The position numbers were made by a program, and so were the translations under genes. Positions 40,201 to 48,421 of a DNA stretch of 64,000 bases are shown here, piece by piece (position 1 is the stretch's first letter; each line of letters starts with the position of its first letter). Source of the stretch: Kitasatospora sp. MAA4 (GTDB taxonomy: Bacteria > Actinomycetota > Actinomycetes > Streptomycetales > Streptomycetaceae); NCBI RefSeq assembly GCF_029893355.1, contig NZ_JARZAI010000013.1:124001-188000 (forward strand), read 5' to 3'. The notes under the pieces were generated by a model that saw nothing but the letters and a program-made list of their open reading frames with translations, was not told the DNA's origin and ran no database searches.

Positions 40201-42362
40201 CCGTCCCAGTCGACGGTGGTGGTCGCGCCGGTCTCGTTGGTGATGCTGGACATCCGCGGCCGGTAGAACTGGGGGAACGTGGCGCCGTTGCTGCTGGAGA
40301 CGATGCCGTCCACGCGGTTGGGCAGCATCTCGAACGTGAACGTCACCAGGGGAAGAGCGACGTTGGGGCTGCCGGTCTTGCCGGTCCGCTGGATGGAGTT
40401 GAGCCACAGCGTGCGCTGGCTGGTGTCGGTGCTGACGTTGACAGGGGGAAAGGACTGGGACAGCGCGTAGGAGTCAACGTCCTGCCAGACGTTGTTGGAG
40501 CGGACCCCCGTGGTGATGGTGGTGAGCTTCTGTGTGGTGAAGAAGGTCGGACTGACGCTGGAGCAGGGGGACGCCGAGCACTCCTGGTCAGTGGGGACGT
40601 CGTACCAGGTGCCGGAGTCACTGCGGTCGGCGGTGGTGAAGACGACGCGCGCGGCCGACTGGAGGGGGGATGCGCCCGCTGCAATCTGGGCGTCCAGGTT
40701 CTGGCCGTAGTCGATCTCGTGAATCGGGTTGGCCCGCGTGTAGGAGACGAAAGCGCCGCTGCCGTTGTTCTGACCGCCGCCCTGGGAGTACCAGTTGGTC
40801 TCGGGGGCGTAGGTGTAGGTGGTGAGGTTGTGGTGCGGGTCGACGACGTAGTCCAGCGCCCAGCGGCTGGCCATCACGCACGAGGAGCCCTGACCCTTGC
40901 CGCTGTCGTAGCAGGGGTCACCGGGGTTGGGCGAGTAGACGGGCACGGTGGAGACCGAGTTGCTGGCGTTTCCGGTGTGGCCTGCGTCGGGGAGGTGACC
41001 GAGGCCGAAGTAGTAGATCGTGCCGGAGGTGTCGGTGACCTTGACGTACTCGTGGTTGTCGGTGTTGTTCGCGACGCCGATGGTGTTGTTGAGGGTGTCG
41101 ATGGAGTTGGCCACGTCGGTCTCGAACTCGACCTTGGTGCCGTCGTCACCCTGCACCCGCCACGCGCCCGTCGCGTCGTCACGCACCAGCGGGCCCGAAT
41201 GCGCGCCCAGCGAGAGGGTGGCGTTGAAGCCGCCCCAGCACAGGTCGCCGGAGTTGGTGATGCCGTCCTCCGAGCACGGCTTGTAGCTGCGCTCGATGAA
41301 GCCGGGGCTGTAGTTCCAGCCGTCGCCGATCCAGGAGGCCTGGCTGTTGCTCGCGGAGGTCTCGCCGTCCACGGAGGACGAGTCGTACGCCAGGCTCACG
41401 CTGGGAGCGGCACCGCCAAGGGCGGGCGGCATCTGGATCGGGTAGCTGTAGGTCATGCCACCACTGGAGCCACCGGCGGCCCACTGCGAGGAGGGGTTGA
41501 GGCTGGTGGCCTTGTAGCTGCCGCCGGCGCCGGAGGAGGTGTCGGCGGCGGCGATCAGCAGCGGAGCGGCTGCCGCCTGCGCGGGGGCCGCGGTGAGAGC
41601 ACGCGACGCGTCGGCACTGCCGGCGGCGGGTGCAGCGGCAGGCAGGGTGACGTCAGCGACGATGTGGTGGGTGGCCGCGTCGTAATGCGTGGCCAGCGGC
41701 GTCTTGGTGCGGCACTCGGGTGCGCCGGGAGTCGTCAGAGCACAGGCGGGCAGGGTGACGAGCTGTCCGCGGTTGGAGAAGTCACCCCTGGTGGCCGCGT
41801 CCAGGGCCGCGACGTCGAGAGACACCTGGGCCCGACCGCCGGCGGGGGCGGTGGTGGTCGGCTCGATTTTCAGCAGCAGGCCGGTGGCGCCGCTTGCCTG
41901 GATGGCCTTGGCGTCTGCCTGAGTGACGGTCACCGACCCGCTGTCAGCCGGCTTGAGAGGTCCGGGTGCTGACGATGGAGCCAGCCACACGGGCAGAGAG
42001 CCGGCCTTCTTCGGTGCGTCCGACTTCGTTCCAGCCAGGTCGACGCTGCCGCTGCCGGCCGCGATGGGCGCGACGGGAGCCGGTGGGGCGGACTTCACCG
42101 AGGACTGCGGCTTGACGCCGGTTCCGTGCGCCACGGGGACGGCCTTGATCGACGCCGTCTTGGGAAGCGGGGTGTTCGGTGGGCTCCACAACTTGCCCGG
42201 GGCCGGTGAGGCGGTGGCCACGCTGACAGGACCCAGCACGGTGGCCAGGACCGCGAGGACGCTGATCACCGCCAACTGTGGGCGCCCCCAACGGGAGCTC
42301 CCAGATATTGGGATGAAACGGACGGGACGAACAGGCACCAAGAACCCCCACATTGACGGCAC
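34278..42362 (-). CDS. giant exported RHS-repeat polymorphic toxin with inserted beta-propeller and Hint domain
   Basis: A 2694-residue protein. Signal-like segment LAVISVLAVLATVLGPVSVA at about 32-51; SpvB-like region around 285-345 (TYSYPIQMPPALGGAAPSVS); RHS/YD repeats about 1100-1700; a block of KLWHTIRHSDGTWQ-type repeats at about 1710-2010, which looks like a lectin-type beta-propeller inserted in the RHS shell; the RHS core near 2225 (LGAREYDPIHGRFLNPDP) ending DPTGL; hydrophobic Gly/Ala helices at 2345-2400; a Hint self-cleaving domain from Cys (ACSFSPDTPVLLAGGG, about 2425) to ILVHN (about 2570); and a final 124-residue toxin starting SNGCGITPRDGG and containing WGKYTTETYQSPYGPFQVHF and DYKVVMNRR. 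An ATG at 42353 is an alternative start. Toxin activity unidentified. Confidence 0.9.
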   Translation of the reverse strand: MPSMWGFLVPVRPVRFIPISGSSRWGRPQLAVISVLAVLATVLGPVSVATASPAPGKLWSPPNTPLPKTASIKAVPVAHGTGVKPQSSVKSAPPAPVAPIAAGSGSVDLAGTKSDAPKKAGSLPVWLAPSSAPGPLKPADSGSVTVTQADAKAIQASGATGLLLKIEPTTTAPAGGRAQVSLDVAALDAATRGDFSNRGQLVTLPACALTTPGAPECRTKTPLATHYDAATHHIVADVTLPAAAPAAGSADASRALTAAPAQAAAAPLLIAAADTSSGAGGSYKATSLNPSSQWAAGGSSGGMTYSYPIQMPPALGGAAPSVSLAYDSSSVDGETSASNSQASWIGDGWNYSPGFIERSYKPCSEDGITNSGDLCWGGFNATLSLGAHSGPLVRDDATGAWRVQGDDGTKVEFETDVANSIDTLNNTIGVANNTDNHEYVKVTDTSGTIYYFGLGHLPDAGHTGNASNSVSTVPVYSPNPGDPCYDSGKGQGSSCVMASRWALDYVVDPHHNLTTYTYAPETNWYSQGGGQNNGSGAFVSYTRANPIHEIDYGQNLDAQIAAGASPLQSAARVVFTTADRSDSGTWYDVPTDQECSASPCSSVSPTFFTTQKLTTITTGVRSNNVWQDVDSYALSQSFPPVNVSTDTSQRTLWLNSIQRTGKTGSPNVALPLVTFTFEMLPNRVDGIVSSSNGATFPQFYRPRMSSITNETGATTTVDWDGDLPGCSRVKNIMPSESSDSMSCFPVKWSPPGALPTDPPVLDWFNHYTVNKLTTVDPVDGGDSKQQVTAYTYSNPAWHHDDSALTDDKNRTWGEFRGYAHVKTVTGNGADFPAGQTTTTYLQGMDPGNGTVEVADDLGEWVIDDDWLAGDVLQTETFDQAGSSTVTSQTVNRLTGPVPTATQSRGALPALVARYSATTSTTTTRALKADSTPGHPDWRTTKTTTTTDPANNNRPITSLSQADGLSDLCTRTFYATGADAHTTDLADETMVVSGTGACTATPTAVNTVSDARVLYDNLGFGQAGTIGDPSSTQKLSSYDGSGTAQYITTGTSVFDGYGRPTSVTDPNSTDTQHPAGATTTTTYAPAQAGELPATVTTHAPVPGASTGTWDSITAFDVRRGLTLSVTDPNKKTTSEAYDALGRITSVWAPGRTTSQNANQTFTYTLDINRATPAAVTTNTLKGDSPSGNSPTYTTSIQIMDGYGRPRQTQYTAAYSGLTGRTISDTFYDTQGRAYLTYAPWYNADAPPSGTLVAPAVNPKDGTNQVPSATRLAFDGQGRQTASTFVSLGIDQSTTTTAYPGVDRTDVTPPSGAWPTTTVTDARGHTSQLWQYKTPTPTGNPGDATVTTYTYTPDGKPSSRVDAANNTWSYGYDLLGRQVKATDPDTGITLSTYDNDGRLTSTTDARNSTLAYSYDLLGRKTGEYTGNLNGTQLAGWSFDSVPNGLGHPASSTRYATGGSYTTSVQSYDDAYRAVSSTVTIPGSEVGQGTAFSYNTVSNYDQFTGNLDNATLPANGGLPAETMLYAHDLYGLMTDYKSTMGTYDLNTDYDPYGRPIRTAANPFATQVVSTTDYDQGTGQVHTQYVDKQSATKGQTQITGYTYNPAGQVTSVSDIPNNTPSATDRQCFTYDTLGRLTTAWTDTGTVTSPDPSLHRVLSQGSCSNSTPTSGATAPNTNTVGGPNPYWQDYSYDATGNRTGLTSHNTTGAPTLDPSQVSQVSTASDGTQTWGVTVANGAVWTASQNADGSWASFSNLMTQAGPLAAVTSVSAAVSNGQVQVMAIAGGKLWHTIRHSDGTWQAWGDVFAAVGSSLPSPNQLSLTATASGLEVLTTSGGKLWHTIRHSDGTWQTIGWGDVFANVGTLTSTDQIAAAATPSGLELMVGSGGKLWHTVRHPDGTWQSIGWGDVFGATGVLSGIATGPNQLALAGTTGGLEVMAIANGKPFNVLRNSSGSWSGWGDVTGAAGTLQPIYVLAAAASGADLKVLTVGSGQLNYTKRDGSTQGWTPWSVMNQGVSRDTVTTSNYPAPGTVNTPTTGGGTGGPHALLGTTSTSPNGTSYTTNQYDAIGNTTSTASSAGTTKLSWDAEDKLNQVVPPGTAGSTSYVYDADGNQLVRHDPGSTTVNIGSDELTYNTTTKTLTGTRYYPMPNGITAVRVGTNGLVYQIADPHGTNTLAIDATTLAETRRPTDPFGNPRGTQPTAGTWAGDKGFVGGTQDPATGLTNLGAREYDPIHGRFLNPDPLLNATDPQQWNGYAYSNNSPVDLSDPTGLCPPDICGVGTPIGGTGSSPSNPTRYVETGPEDPDNLDGGGVPAQPTVPHKKRSIFDSLSDFAQSSWSNAKAIFVQPKVWTGALETVAGGLMADAGYGAVAAGGVACVASVGVFCPEGALAMAGGFGLAGVGAAVAGKGLNDVVDGTEKGLEDAGSSGGASACSFSPDTPVLLAGGGSKSIGKIAPGDKVEAADPTTGKHQGTEAVTAIHINHDNDLVDLVVDTGGGHLNTLQTTSKHPFWDATKYAWVAAGDLPIGDRLQSLEDATVRVAAVKSTPGAANRYNLTVDTLHTYYVLAGSTPILVHNSNGCGITPRDGGGQDANGNVISGSESGQNLADQLRIESANSVFNEDGTLSQGAIRGAKKIIPGDEINNPNVRGYFDVNGGASQWGKYTTETYQSPYGPFQVHFYMNEETGEVFNYDYKVVMNRR
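36330..37230 (-). repeat. tandem repeats encoding an inserted lectin-like beta-propeller
   Basis: Four near-copies of about 150-160 bases encode KLWHTIRHSDGTWQxxGWGDVF-type blades, and two more degenerate units flank them (AVWTASQNADGSWASF and KPFNVLRNSSGSWSGW). The segment interrupts the RHS array between YSYDATGNRTGL and the next SYTTNQYDAIGNTTS repeat. The DNA identity between the middle blades is high, pointing to recent internal duplication. Confidence 0.75.
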
Positions 42363-42619
42363 AGCACATGCCCATCCGCCAGAAGGATCAGATGGGCCGC
42401 AGGAACTCTAGAGGCACACTGACAGTAAGGGGAATGTGACGAAACGCAATCGTTACCAGTGAGGCACATCACCGCTGCGGATATCCAACAAATCCTCTAC
42501 AACCCGGACAAGCCGAGAAATGCAAACCTTTATTCAACCCTTGCGCTCTGCGATGATTCTGTCGCGCTCTGCACATTTTTTGCGCCCATAACTCTTGACC
42601 ACCCCTGGGGGGCTTTGCC
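42363..42619. promoter_or_regulatory. divergent promoter region of the RHS and LamG genes
   Basis: The 257-base gap is clearly more AT-rich than the genes. It contains ATAACTCTTGACC and TTTATTCAACCCTTGCG-like stretches that may be promoter parts for the LamG gene, whose ATG follows GGGGGG. I can assign no -10/-35 pair with confidence. Both genes probably share control through this region. Confidence 0.45.
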
Positions 42620-45600
42620 ATGCCCGCACAACCAGCCGCCAGACGACGACGCAGTACGCTGCGCCGACTGGCTGCACGCACCACCGTCCTCGCGTTGACC
42701 GTCTCCCTCGCCGCGCCTCTCGCCCATGCCGACGCCCCCACCGCAGCGGCTCTGACCGACAGCCAGGTCGCCGCGGCGCAGGCTGCCCGGTTGGCGGAGC
42801 TGCCGCCTGGCGACGATGCCGACGCCGCGATCGCCAAGGCCAAGGCCTCCGGCGTCAACGTGCCCATCCCGTCCCTGACCACGGCGTTCAGCGAGACCCT
42901 CGCCACCCCGGCGGGACACTTCCTGCAGACCAGCCACCCCGACCAGCAACGGGTGAAGCAGAACGGCTCCTGGGTGCCCCTGGACGCCACCCTGGTGGTG
43001 AACCCGGACGGCACCTACTCGCCCAAGGCAGTCCCCAGCGGCGTGACCCTCTCCGCCGGCGGCAGCGGTGCACCGCTGGCCACCCTCAGCAATGCCGACG
43101 GTGCGAAGCTCTCTCTCAACTCCCCCTTCCCACTGTCCAAGCCGACGGTCGACGGCGCCTCGCTGCTCTACCAGGTCGCCACCGACACCACCCTGAAGGT
43201 GACCGCCACCAAGTTCGGCGGCCTGAGCACCGTCATCATCCTCAACTCCGCTGCCGCAGCGGCGAATCCCGCTCTGAAAACGCTGCACTTCGACACCACG
43301 ACCCAGGGCGTCGCCGTCAGTTCCGACAGCGCGAACAATCTGACCGCCAAGTCCCCTGACGGCACGGCGCAGTGGAGCGCACCGGCCCCCCGCATGTGGG
43401 ACAGCAGCACTTCGGGCACCGCGGCGCCCGCACCGGCCGCCGCAGCAGCTCCAGCCGCGAAGACGCTGCGCGCCAAGGCCGCAGCAGCACCCGCATCCGA
43501 CAGCGCGAGCCCCGGCCCAAGCGTCGGTTCGGGAACCGCGCCTGCCACCAGCAGCGCCGACGGCCCCGGCGCCGGCGCCCAGGTCGCGACCATGCCCGTC
43601 ACCGCCACCGCGAGCGGCATCGACCTGACCCCCGACCAGCAGATCCTGTCGGGCGGGGTCGGGCCCTGGTACATCGACCCGGCGTGGATCCCCATGCCGA
43701 CCAAGACCGCCAACGCCTGGACCTGGGTCCAGTCGGGCCAGCCGTCCTCCAACAACTACAACCGCACTGGCAGCAGCGACTCCGACTACCCCGGCGTGGG
43801 CACCTGCGGCTCGTACCCCAACGGCGGCAGCTGCTCACCGCCGTCCACGTACCGCACGTTCTTCCAGTTCGACACCAGCAACCTGGCCGGCACCGTCATC
43901 AACTCCGCGGTCATGAACCTGCAGGAGTACGAGTCCGCCGACTGGGCCTGCGGCGACGCCTACCTCGTCGACCTCTACCTGACCACCGCCATCGCAGATG
44001 GCATCAACTGGGGCAACCAGCCGGGGAACGTCGGCGGAAACCTGGGCCGCGACTGGGTCGGCGGAGCTGGCCACGGCGTCTGCCAGAACAACCTCCCCAT
44101 CGCCTTCGACGTCACCCCCACCTTCAAGACGTACGCCCCGACCTACAGCACCCTCACCTTCGGGCTGGACGCGGACGACGAGTCCAACGCCTACGCTTTC
44201 AAGCGCATGAATCCCCAGCCCACCCTCGACATCCAGTACGACAAGGCGCCCAACGCCCCGTCGAACCCCAACGTGACGCCCGCCGACCCCATCACCAACA
44301 TCAACACGTCGCCCGTGACCCGGAACGGCTCCTGCGGCAACGGCACGATGAGCAGCTGGGGTTGGTTGGGGGCAGGGTCCGGAGCGCCTGGGGCCGTCAC
44401 CCTCAACGCCACCGTCTCTAGCCCTGTCCAGGACAAGGTCGCCATGTGGTGGCACATCTGGGACTACAACCAGCCCGGCACGCCCGATGTGGACTCCGGT
44501 ACCACCGGACAGGTCAACAGCGGCGGTGTCGCCCAGGCAACCGTGAAACCCGGCGTCATCCTGGACGGCCACGCCTACAGCTACAGCATGTTCACCACGG
44601 ACCAGCTCCCGGGCGTCTCCTGGGCAGGGCCCACACCTGCCTGCAGCTTCCGCGTCGACATGACCCCGCCCACGCTCAGCACGCCGGGCATGAACGGCAC
44701 CAGCAACCAGGTCTCCGACCCCAGCACGCAGTTCCCGCCGTCCGGCAACGGCCAGGTCACCCAGCTGCACGTCGGCCAGACCGGCTACCTCCCCTACACC
44801 GCCGTCGACAACCCGCCCGCCGCCGGCCTCAACGCCTCCGGCATCGCCGCCGTTCGCTGGGGTTTCGACCCCAACCTGCCCGCCGGCAGCACCACCAACG
44901 TCGCCACCGCCCCCAACCTCCCGAGCCAGTTGCCGGTCACGCCCACGCACTGGGGCACCAACATCGCGTACATCCAGGTCGAGGACAACGCGGGCAATCT
45001 CACCCAGGTCACTCCGTACTCCTTCTACGTCCCGTGGTCCCCGACTCCGCTCGCCTACGGCGATGTGTCCGGAGACGGGCGCCCCGACGTCCTGGCCGCC
45101 GATCCCACCAGCGGTGACCTCCTCGACTACAGCCAGGCCCTGACCTTCACTGCGCCTCCCGGGGTACCGGCCGCCGGCGGCAAGCCCGTTGCCCCTCGCG
45201 TAGCTGCCACCGCCGCCCAGGCGCCCGACCACGCTACCAACGGTCTCACGTGGAAGGACTTCCGCATCAGCCACCGCGGCGGGTTGAACCCTGAGTCGAA
45301 TGTCGACGATCTGTTCGCCCACCAGGACGGCGGAGACAACCTCTACTACCTTCGCAACGACCTTACGAACAACGGCGCTTACGACAAGGGGGCCAAATAC
45401 GACACCACAAACCGTCCGGCCTGTGTCATCTCGTCAACCGCCGACTGCACCAACTACGGAAGCACCTGGAAGAACGTCAGCCAGATCACCCCGATCGGAT
45501 CTTCCACTACGGTCCTGACCCCGAGCAGCAGCACCAAATACTCCACCGGCCTCCTCGCAGTCCAGAACGACAATCTCTGGTACTACCCACCGGGCGCCAC

Positions 45601-46711
45601 CGTCAACGGGACCCTGAGCAGTTCCTTCGGCACTCCGATCGAGCTGACCACGACCGGCGGCTGGGGTAGCTACGATCTGATGATCCCCGGCGACGCCCTC
45701 AAAACCGGGCATCCCGCTCTGTGGGTGCGCGCCCGCAACACAGTCGGCACCATCAACGCAGGCGACATCTACCAGTACGCCCTGACGTTCGACCCGACCA
45801 CCCAGAGCATCACCGCCCTCACCCCCAACTCCGCGACCCACATCGGCAGCAACCTCAGCGTCCAGAACTGGCCCACCATCGGCGCGGTCGGCGACCTCAC
45901 GGGCGACAACATCCCCGACCTGTGGGGCACCACCAGCACCGGACGGATCACCGTCTGGGCCGGCGTAACGGTCGACGGAACCTCGAACACTGCAGTCAAC
46001 GGCTTCACCGGCGCCGACGACCAGTGGCTCCTGACCCCGACCAACCCCATCCAGGGCGAGGACGCCTCCGGCCTCAACAACGCGACCAGCGCCGGCACCG
46101 CCCTCGTCGGTCAAGACAAAACCGCCCTATCCACCGCAATTGGCACAGCCCTCACCGGTTCCGCACGATTCGACGGCAACAGCGTCCTCATGACCGGACA
46201 TCAGGCCGTCACCACCACCGGCAGCTACAGCATCAGCGCCTGGGCGAAGGTCGACGACGGCAACGGTTTCTACACCATCGTCTCGCAGACGGCCAACCAA
46301 CGCAGCCCCTTCTACCTCCAGTACAGCAAGGCATTCAACAACTGGGCATTCATCGGCACCTCCCAGGACGACGCCGCCAACACCCTCTACTACTCAGCCG
46401 CCGCCAACCCGACCAACGACAAGACCATCCCTGGCTACCCTGCCAACGTTCCCCAGTTCGGTGCCTGGACCCATCTCGTCGGCACCTACGACGCCGGCAC
46501 CCACATCATGACCTTGTACGTCAACGACAAGATCGTGGCCTCCGTCAACGACCGCTCAGCCTGGTCCAGCACCACCCCCCTCACCATCGGCGGCAACCAC
46601 AACGCCGACGGAACCTGGGACAACCAGACCCACGGCAACATAGCCGGTGTCCAGACGTACCCCTACGTCCTCACCTCCGACCAGGTGGACAGCCTCTACC
46701 ACAACGAGTAA
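42620..46711 (+). CDS. large secreted LamG-domain protein, partner of the RHS toxin
   Basis: A 1363-residue exported protein: signal peptide RLAARTTVLALTVSLAAPLAHA; a Lys/Ala/Pro-rich stretch at 255-330; a DNRLRE-like beta domain at about 370-540 (TYRTFFQFDTSNLAGTVINSAVMNLQ); an Ig-like part (VDMTPPTLSTPGMNG); two FG-GAP/VCBS-like repeats (AYGDVSGDGRPDVLAAD near 812 and VGDLTGDNIPDLWGTT near 1090); and a C-terminal LamG/concanavalin-type domain at 1178-1360 (SYSISAWAKVDDGNGFYTIVSQ, WTHLVGTYDAGTHIMTLYVN). Such proteins often lie divergent from RHS polymorphic toxins in streptomycetes and may bind cell-surface glycans or help display the toxin. That role is inference. Confidence 0.88.
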   Translation: MPAQPAARRRRSTLRRLAARTTVLALTVSLAAPLAHADAPTAAALTDSQVAAAQAARLAELPPGDDADAAIAKAKASGVNVPIPSLTTAFSETLATPAGHFLQTSHPDQQRVKQNGSWVPLDATLVVNPDGTYSPKAVPSGVTLSAGGSGAPLATLSNADGAKLSLNSPFPLSKPTVDGASLLYQVATDTTLKVTATKFGGLSTVIILNSAAAAANPALKTLHFDTTTQGVAVSSDSANNLTAKSPDGTAQWSAPAPRMWDSSTSGTAAPAPAAAAAPAAKTLRAKAAAAPASDSASPGPSVGSGTAPATSSADGPGAGAQVATMPVTATASGIDLTPDQQILSGGVGPWYIDPAWIPMPTKTANAWTWVQSGQPSSNNYNRTGSSDSDYPGVGTCGSYPNGGSCSPPSTYRTFFQFDTSNLAGTVINSAVMNLQEYESADWACGDAYLVDLYLTTAIADGINWGNQPGNVGGNLGRDWVGGAGHGVCQNNLPIAFDVTPTFKTYAPTYSTLTFGLDADDESNAYAFKRMNPQPTLDIQYDKAPNAPSNPNVTPADPITNINTSPVTRNGSCGNGTMSSWGWLGAGSGAPGAVTLNATVSSPVQDKVAMWWHIWDYNQPGTPDVDSGTTGQVNSGGVAQATVKPGVILDGHAYSYSMFTTDQLPGVSWAGPTPACSFRVDMTPPTLSTPGMNGTSNQVSDPSTQFPPSGNGQVTQLHVGQTGYLPYTAVDNPPAAGLNASGIAAVRWGFDPNLPAGSTTNVATAPNLPSQLPVTPTHWGTNIAYIQVEDNAGNLTQVTPYSFYVPWSPTPLAYGDVSGDGRPDVLAADPTSGDLLDYSQALTFTAPPGVPAAGGKPVAPRVAATAAQAPDHATNGLTWKDFRISHRGGLNPESNVDDLFAHQDGGDNLYYLRNDLTNNGAYDKGAKYDTTNRPACVISSTADCTNYGSTWKNVSQITPIGSSTTVLTPSSSTKYSTGLLAVQNDNLWYYPPGATVNGTLSSSFGTPIELTTTGGWGSYDLMIPGDALKTGHPALWVRARNTVGTINAGDIYQYALTFDPTTQSITALTPNSATHIGSNLSVQNWPTIGAVGDLTGDNIPDLWGTTSTGRITVWAGVTVDGTSNTAVNGFTGADDQWLLTPTNPIQGEDASGLNNATSAGTALVGQDKTALSTAIGTALTGSARFDGNSVLMTGHQAVTTTGSYSISAWAKVDDGNGFYTIVSQTANQRSPFYLQYSKAFNNWAFIGTSQDDAANTLYYSAAANPTNDKTIPGYPANVPQFGAWTHLVGTYDAGTHIMTLYVNDKIVASVNDRSAWSSTTPLTIGGNHNADGTWDNQTHGNIAGVQTYPYVLTSDQVDSLYHNE

Positions 46712-46728
46712 CCGTCACCCGGACCAGA

Positions 46729-46768
46729 CCGCTCGGGCCCGCAGGCACCCGCCTGCGGGCCCGAGCGG
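46729..46768. terminator. 18-bp perfect stem bidirectional terminator
   Basis: CCGCTCGGGCCCGCAGGC pairs exactly with its complement 46751-46768 around the loop ACCC, between the convergent LamG gene and the membrane protein gene at 46810. Confidence 0.85.
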
Positions 46769-46809
46769 CTTTGCGGGGCTCGCCAATCAGCGCCGAGGGT
46801 CTCCGGGCC

Positions 46810-47520
46810 TCAGGCGGACCGTCGGCGGCGGAGCAAGGCGAGCAGCCACAGCAGGGCTCCCGCTGCCAGCGCACCCCCGTAGCCGCCCAACACCAGGTGC
46901 ATGCTCTGCAGTTGCTGCCCGAAGCCGATGGCGAGTTCGGCGGCGGCCACCACCGTCACCGCCAGCGTGACGCTGGTGCCGCGCACGCCGAGGCGGTCGC
47001 CGCCGCGTAGGAGGATGCGGGTGCCGGCCCAGGCGAGGGGGAGGCCGAGGGCCAGGAGGGGGGTGGCGGCTTCCAGGTACTCGAAGAAGGCGCCGGCTGG
47101 GACGGGGTCGGCGGGGGCGCTGTGTCCCGATTCTGCGATGGAGACGGGGTGGCCCTCCCAGCTGGTTACTTGGAGGGAGTCGCCGGCGGAGAGGCGGGAG
47201 ATCGCCGAGTCCGGCGGGCCGTGCAGGGTGATCGTGCGTGCTCCGGCGGGACCGGTGCTGATGCGTACCCAGTTGTCGTTGTGGCTGAAGTTGGTGTCCT
47301 CGAGCTGGTACGTCTCGGTGGACAGGCAGCTGACGCGGGCGGTCGCGGAGCAGGGGACGGCGGCGTAGTAGCGGTCTGCCGCGCCGAACGTCCGGGGCAG
47401 CTGGGCTGCCAGAGCGAGCGCCAGGGCGAGCGTCGCCAGGCCGAGGGCCAGCATCAGCGCACCGTTGAGTGGCGTCCACTCGCGCCCCGCCGCACCCTGT
47501 CGTTTCTGCTGACGCCCCAT
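46810..47520 (-). CDS. four-helix membrane protein of unknown function
   Basis: A 236-residue protein with a first helix at about 20-42 (LMLALGLATLALALALAAQL), an extracytoplasmic loop of some 95 residues with paired Cys (VPCSATARVSCLSTETYQLEDTNF), and three further helices (TPLLALGLPLAWAGTRIL, VTLAVTVVAAAELAIGFG, LAAGALLWLLALLRRRR). The layout resembles other streptomycete membrane proteins without assigned function. ATG 47520 begins a basic cytoplasmic start (MGRQQKRQ). No operon partner; it is divergent from the YqjF-like gene. Confidence 0.75.
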   Translation of the reverse strand: MGRQQKRQGAAGREWTPLNGALMLALGLATLALALALAAQLPRTFGAADRYYAAVPCSATARVSCLSTETYQLEDTNFSHNDNWVRISTGPAGARTITLHGPPDSAISRLSAGDSLQVTSWEGHPVSIAESGHSAPADPVPAGAFFEYLEAATPLLALGLPLAWAGTRILLRGGDRLGVRGTSVTLAVTVVAAAELAIGFGQQLQSMHLVLGGYGGALAAGALLWLLALLRRRRSA

Positions 47521-47586
47521 GGCGATCTCCCCTCCACCTGCTCGGCCGCGATGCTACAGGGGCTGGTCGGCTCATATGCTCGGCGT

Positions 47587-48351
47587 ATGGCCCTGCCCTC
47601 GCTCCCGCCGGAACCCGTCACCACCGAACCCGCGCGGGCCGTGGGCGGGTCGCTGCTCACGCAGTCCTGGCTCGATCTCACCTTCCTGCACTGGCCGGCG
47701 GACCCAGCGGACGTGGCGCCGCTGCTGCCGCCCGGGACCAGGCCGGACGTCCTCGACGGGGTGACGTACGTGGGACTGGTGGCGTTTCGGATGCATCGGG
47801 TGGGGTGGTTCGGACTGCCGGGGGTGCCGTATCTGGGGACGTTTCCGGAGACCAATGTGCGGCTGTACTCGGTGGACGGGCACGGGCGGCGCGGGGTGGT
47901 GTTCCGCTCGCTCGAAGCTTCCCGGCTGCTCCCGGTGGCGACGGCGCGGTTGGGGTTCCGGCTGCCGTACGTGTGGGCACGGATGGGGATAGGGCAAACA
48001 GGCGACAGCATCACGTACACCAGTGAGCGCCGCTGGCCGGGTCCGCGTGGGGCGCGCAGCCGGGTAGTGGTCCGGATCGGTGAACCGGTCGAGGAGCCAA
48101 GCGAGTTGGAGCACTTCCTGACGGCCCGCTGGGGGATGCACAGCAGCTTCTTCGGCCGTCAGATGTACCTGCCGAACACCCACCCGCGCTGGCCGCTGCA
48201 CCGCGCCGAGTTGGTCGAGTGCACGGAGGACCTGGTGGTCGCGGCGGGGCTGCCGAAGCCCGTCGGGGCGCCGGTCAGTGTGCTCTACTCCCCCGGGGTC
48301 CCGGTGCGGTTCGGCTGGCCGGCCAAGTCAGGTGGTAGATCAAATCGTTAG
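47587..48351 (+). CDS. YqjF-like (DUF2071) protein
   Basis: A 254-residue protein of the DUF2071/YqjF family, recognised by QSWLDLTFLHWPADPADVAPLLPPGTRPDVLDGVTYVGLVAF, VPYLGTFPETNVRLYSVDGHGRRGVVF and FLTARWGMHSSFFGRQMYLPNTHPRWPL. Members are small soluble proteins of unknown biochemical role, often linked to stress regulons in firmicutes. The ATG at 47587 is taken because the family homology starts soon afterwards and upstream sequence belongs to the divergent gene. Confidence 0.85.
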   Translation: MALPSLPPEPVTTEPARAVGGSLLTQSWLDLTFLHWPADPADVAPLLPPGTRPDVLDGVTYVGLVAFRMHRVGWFGLPGVPYLGTFPETNVRLYSVDGHGRRGVVFRSLEASRLLPVATARLGFRLPYVWARMGIGQTGDSITYTSERRWPGPRGARSRVVVRIGEPVEEPSELEHFLTARWGMHSSFFGRQMYLPNTHPRWPLHRAELVECTEDLVVAAGLPKPVGAPVSVLYSPGVPVRFGWPAKSGGRSNR

Positions 48352-48421
48352 CAGTGCTGAACAGTGAGGGAAAGAAACCCGAGCTGGTGCTGAAGACTGC
48401 TCTCCCCCGACGATTGACATC

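Noticed and set aside
34887..42411. Several plus-strand frames of 300-480 codons opposite the RHS gene, rich in Gly/Val/Ala.
   Set aside because: Antisense shadows of the repetitive RHS coding sequence; no motifs or start signals.
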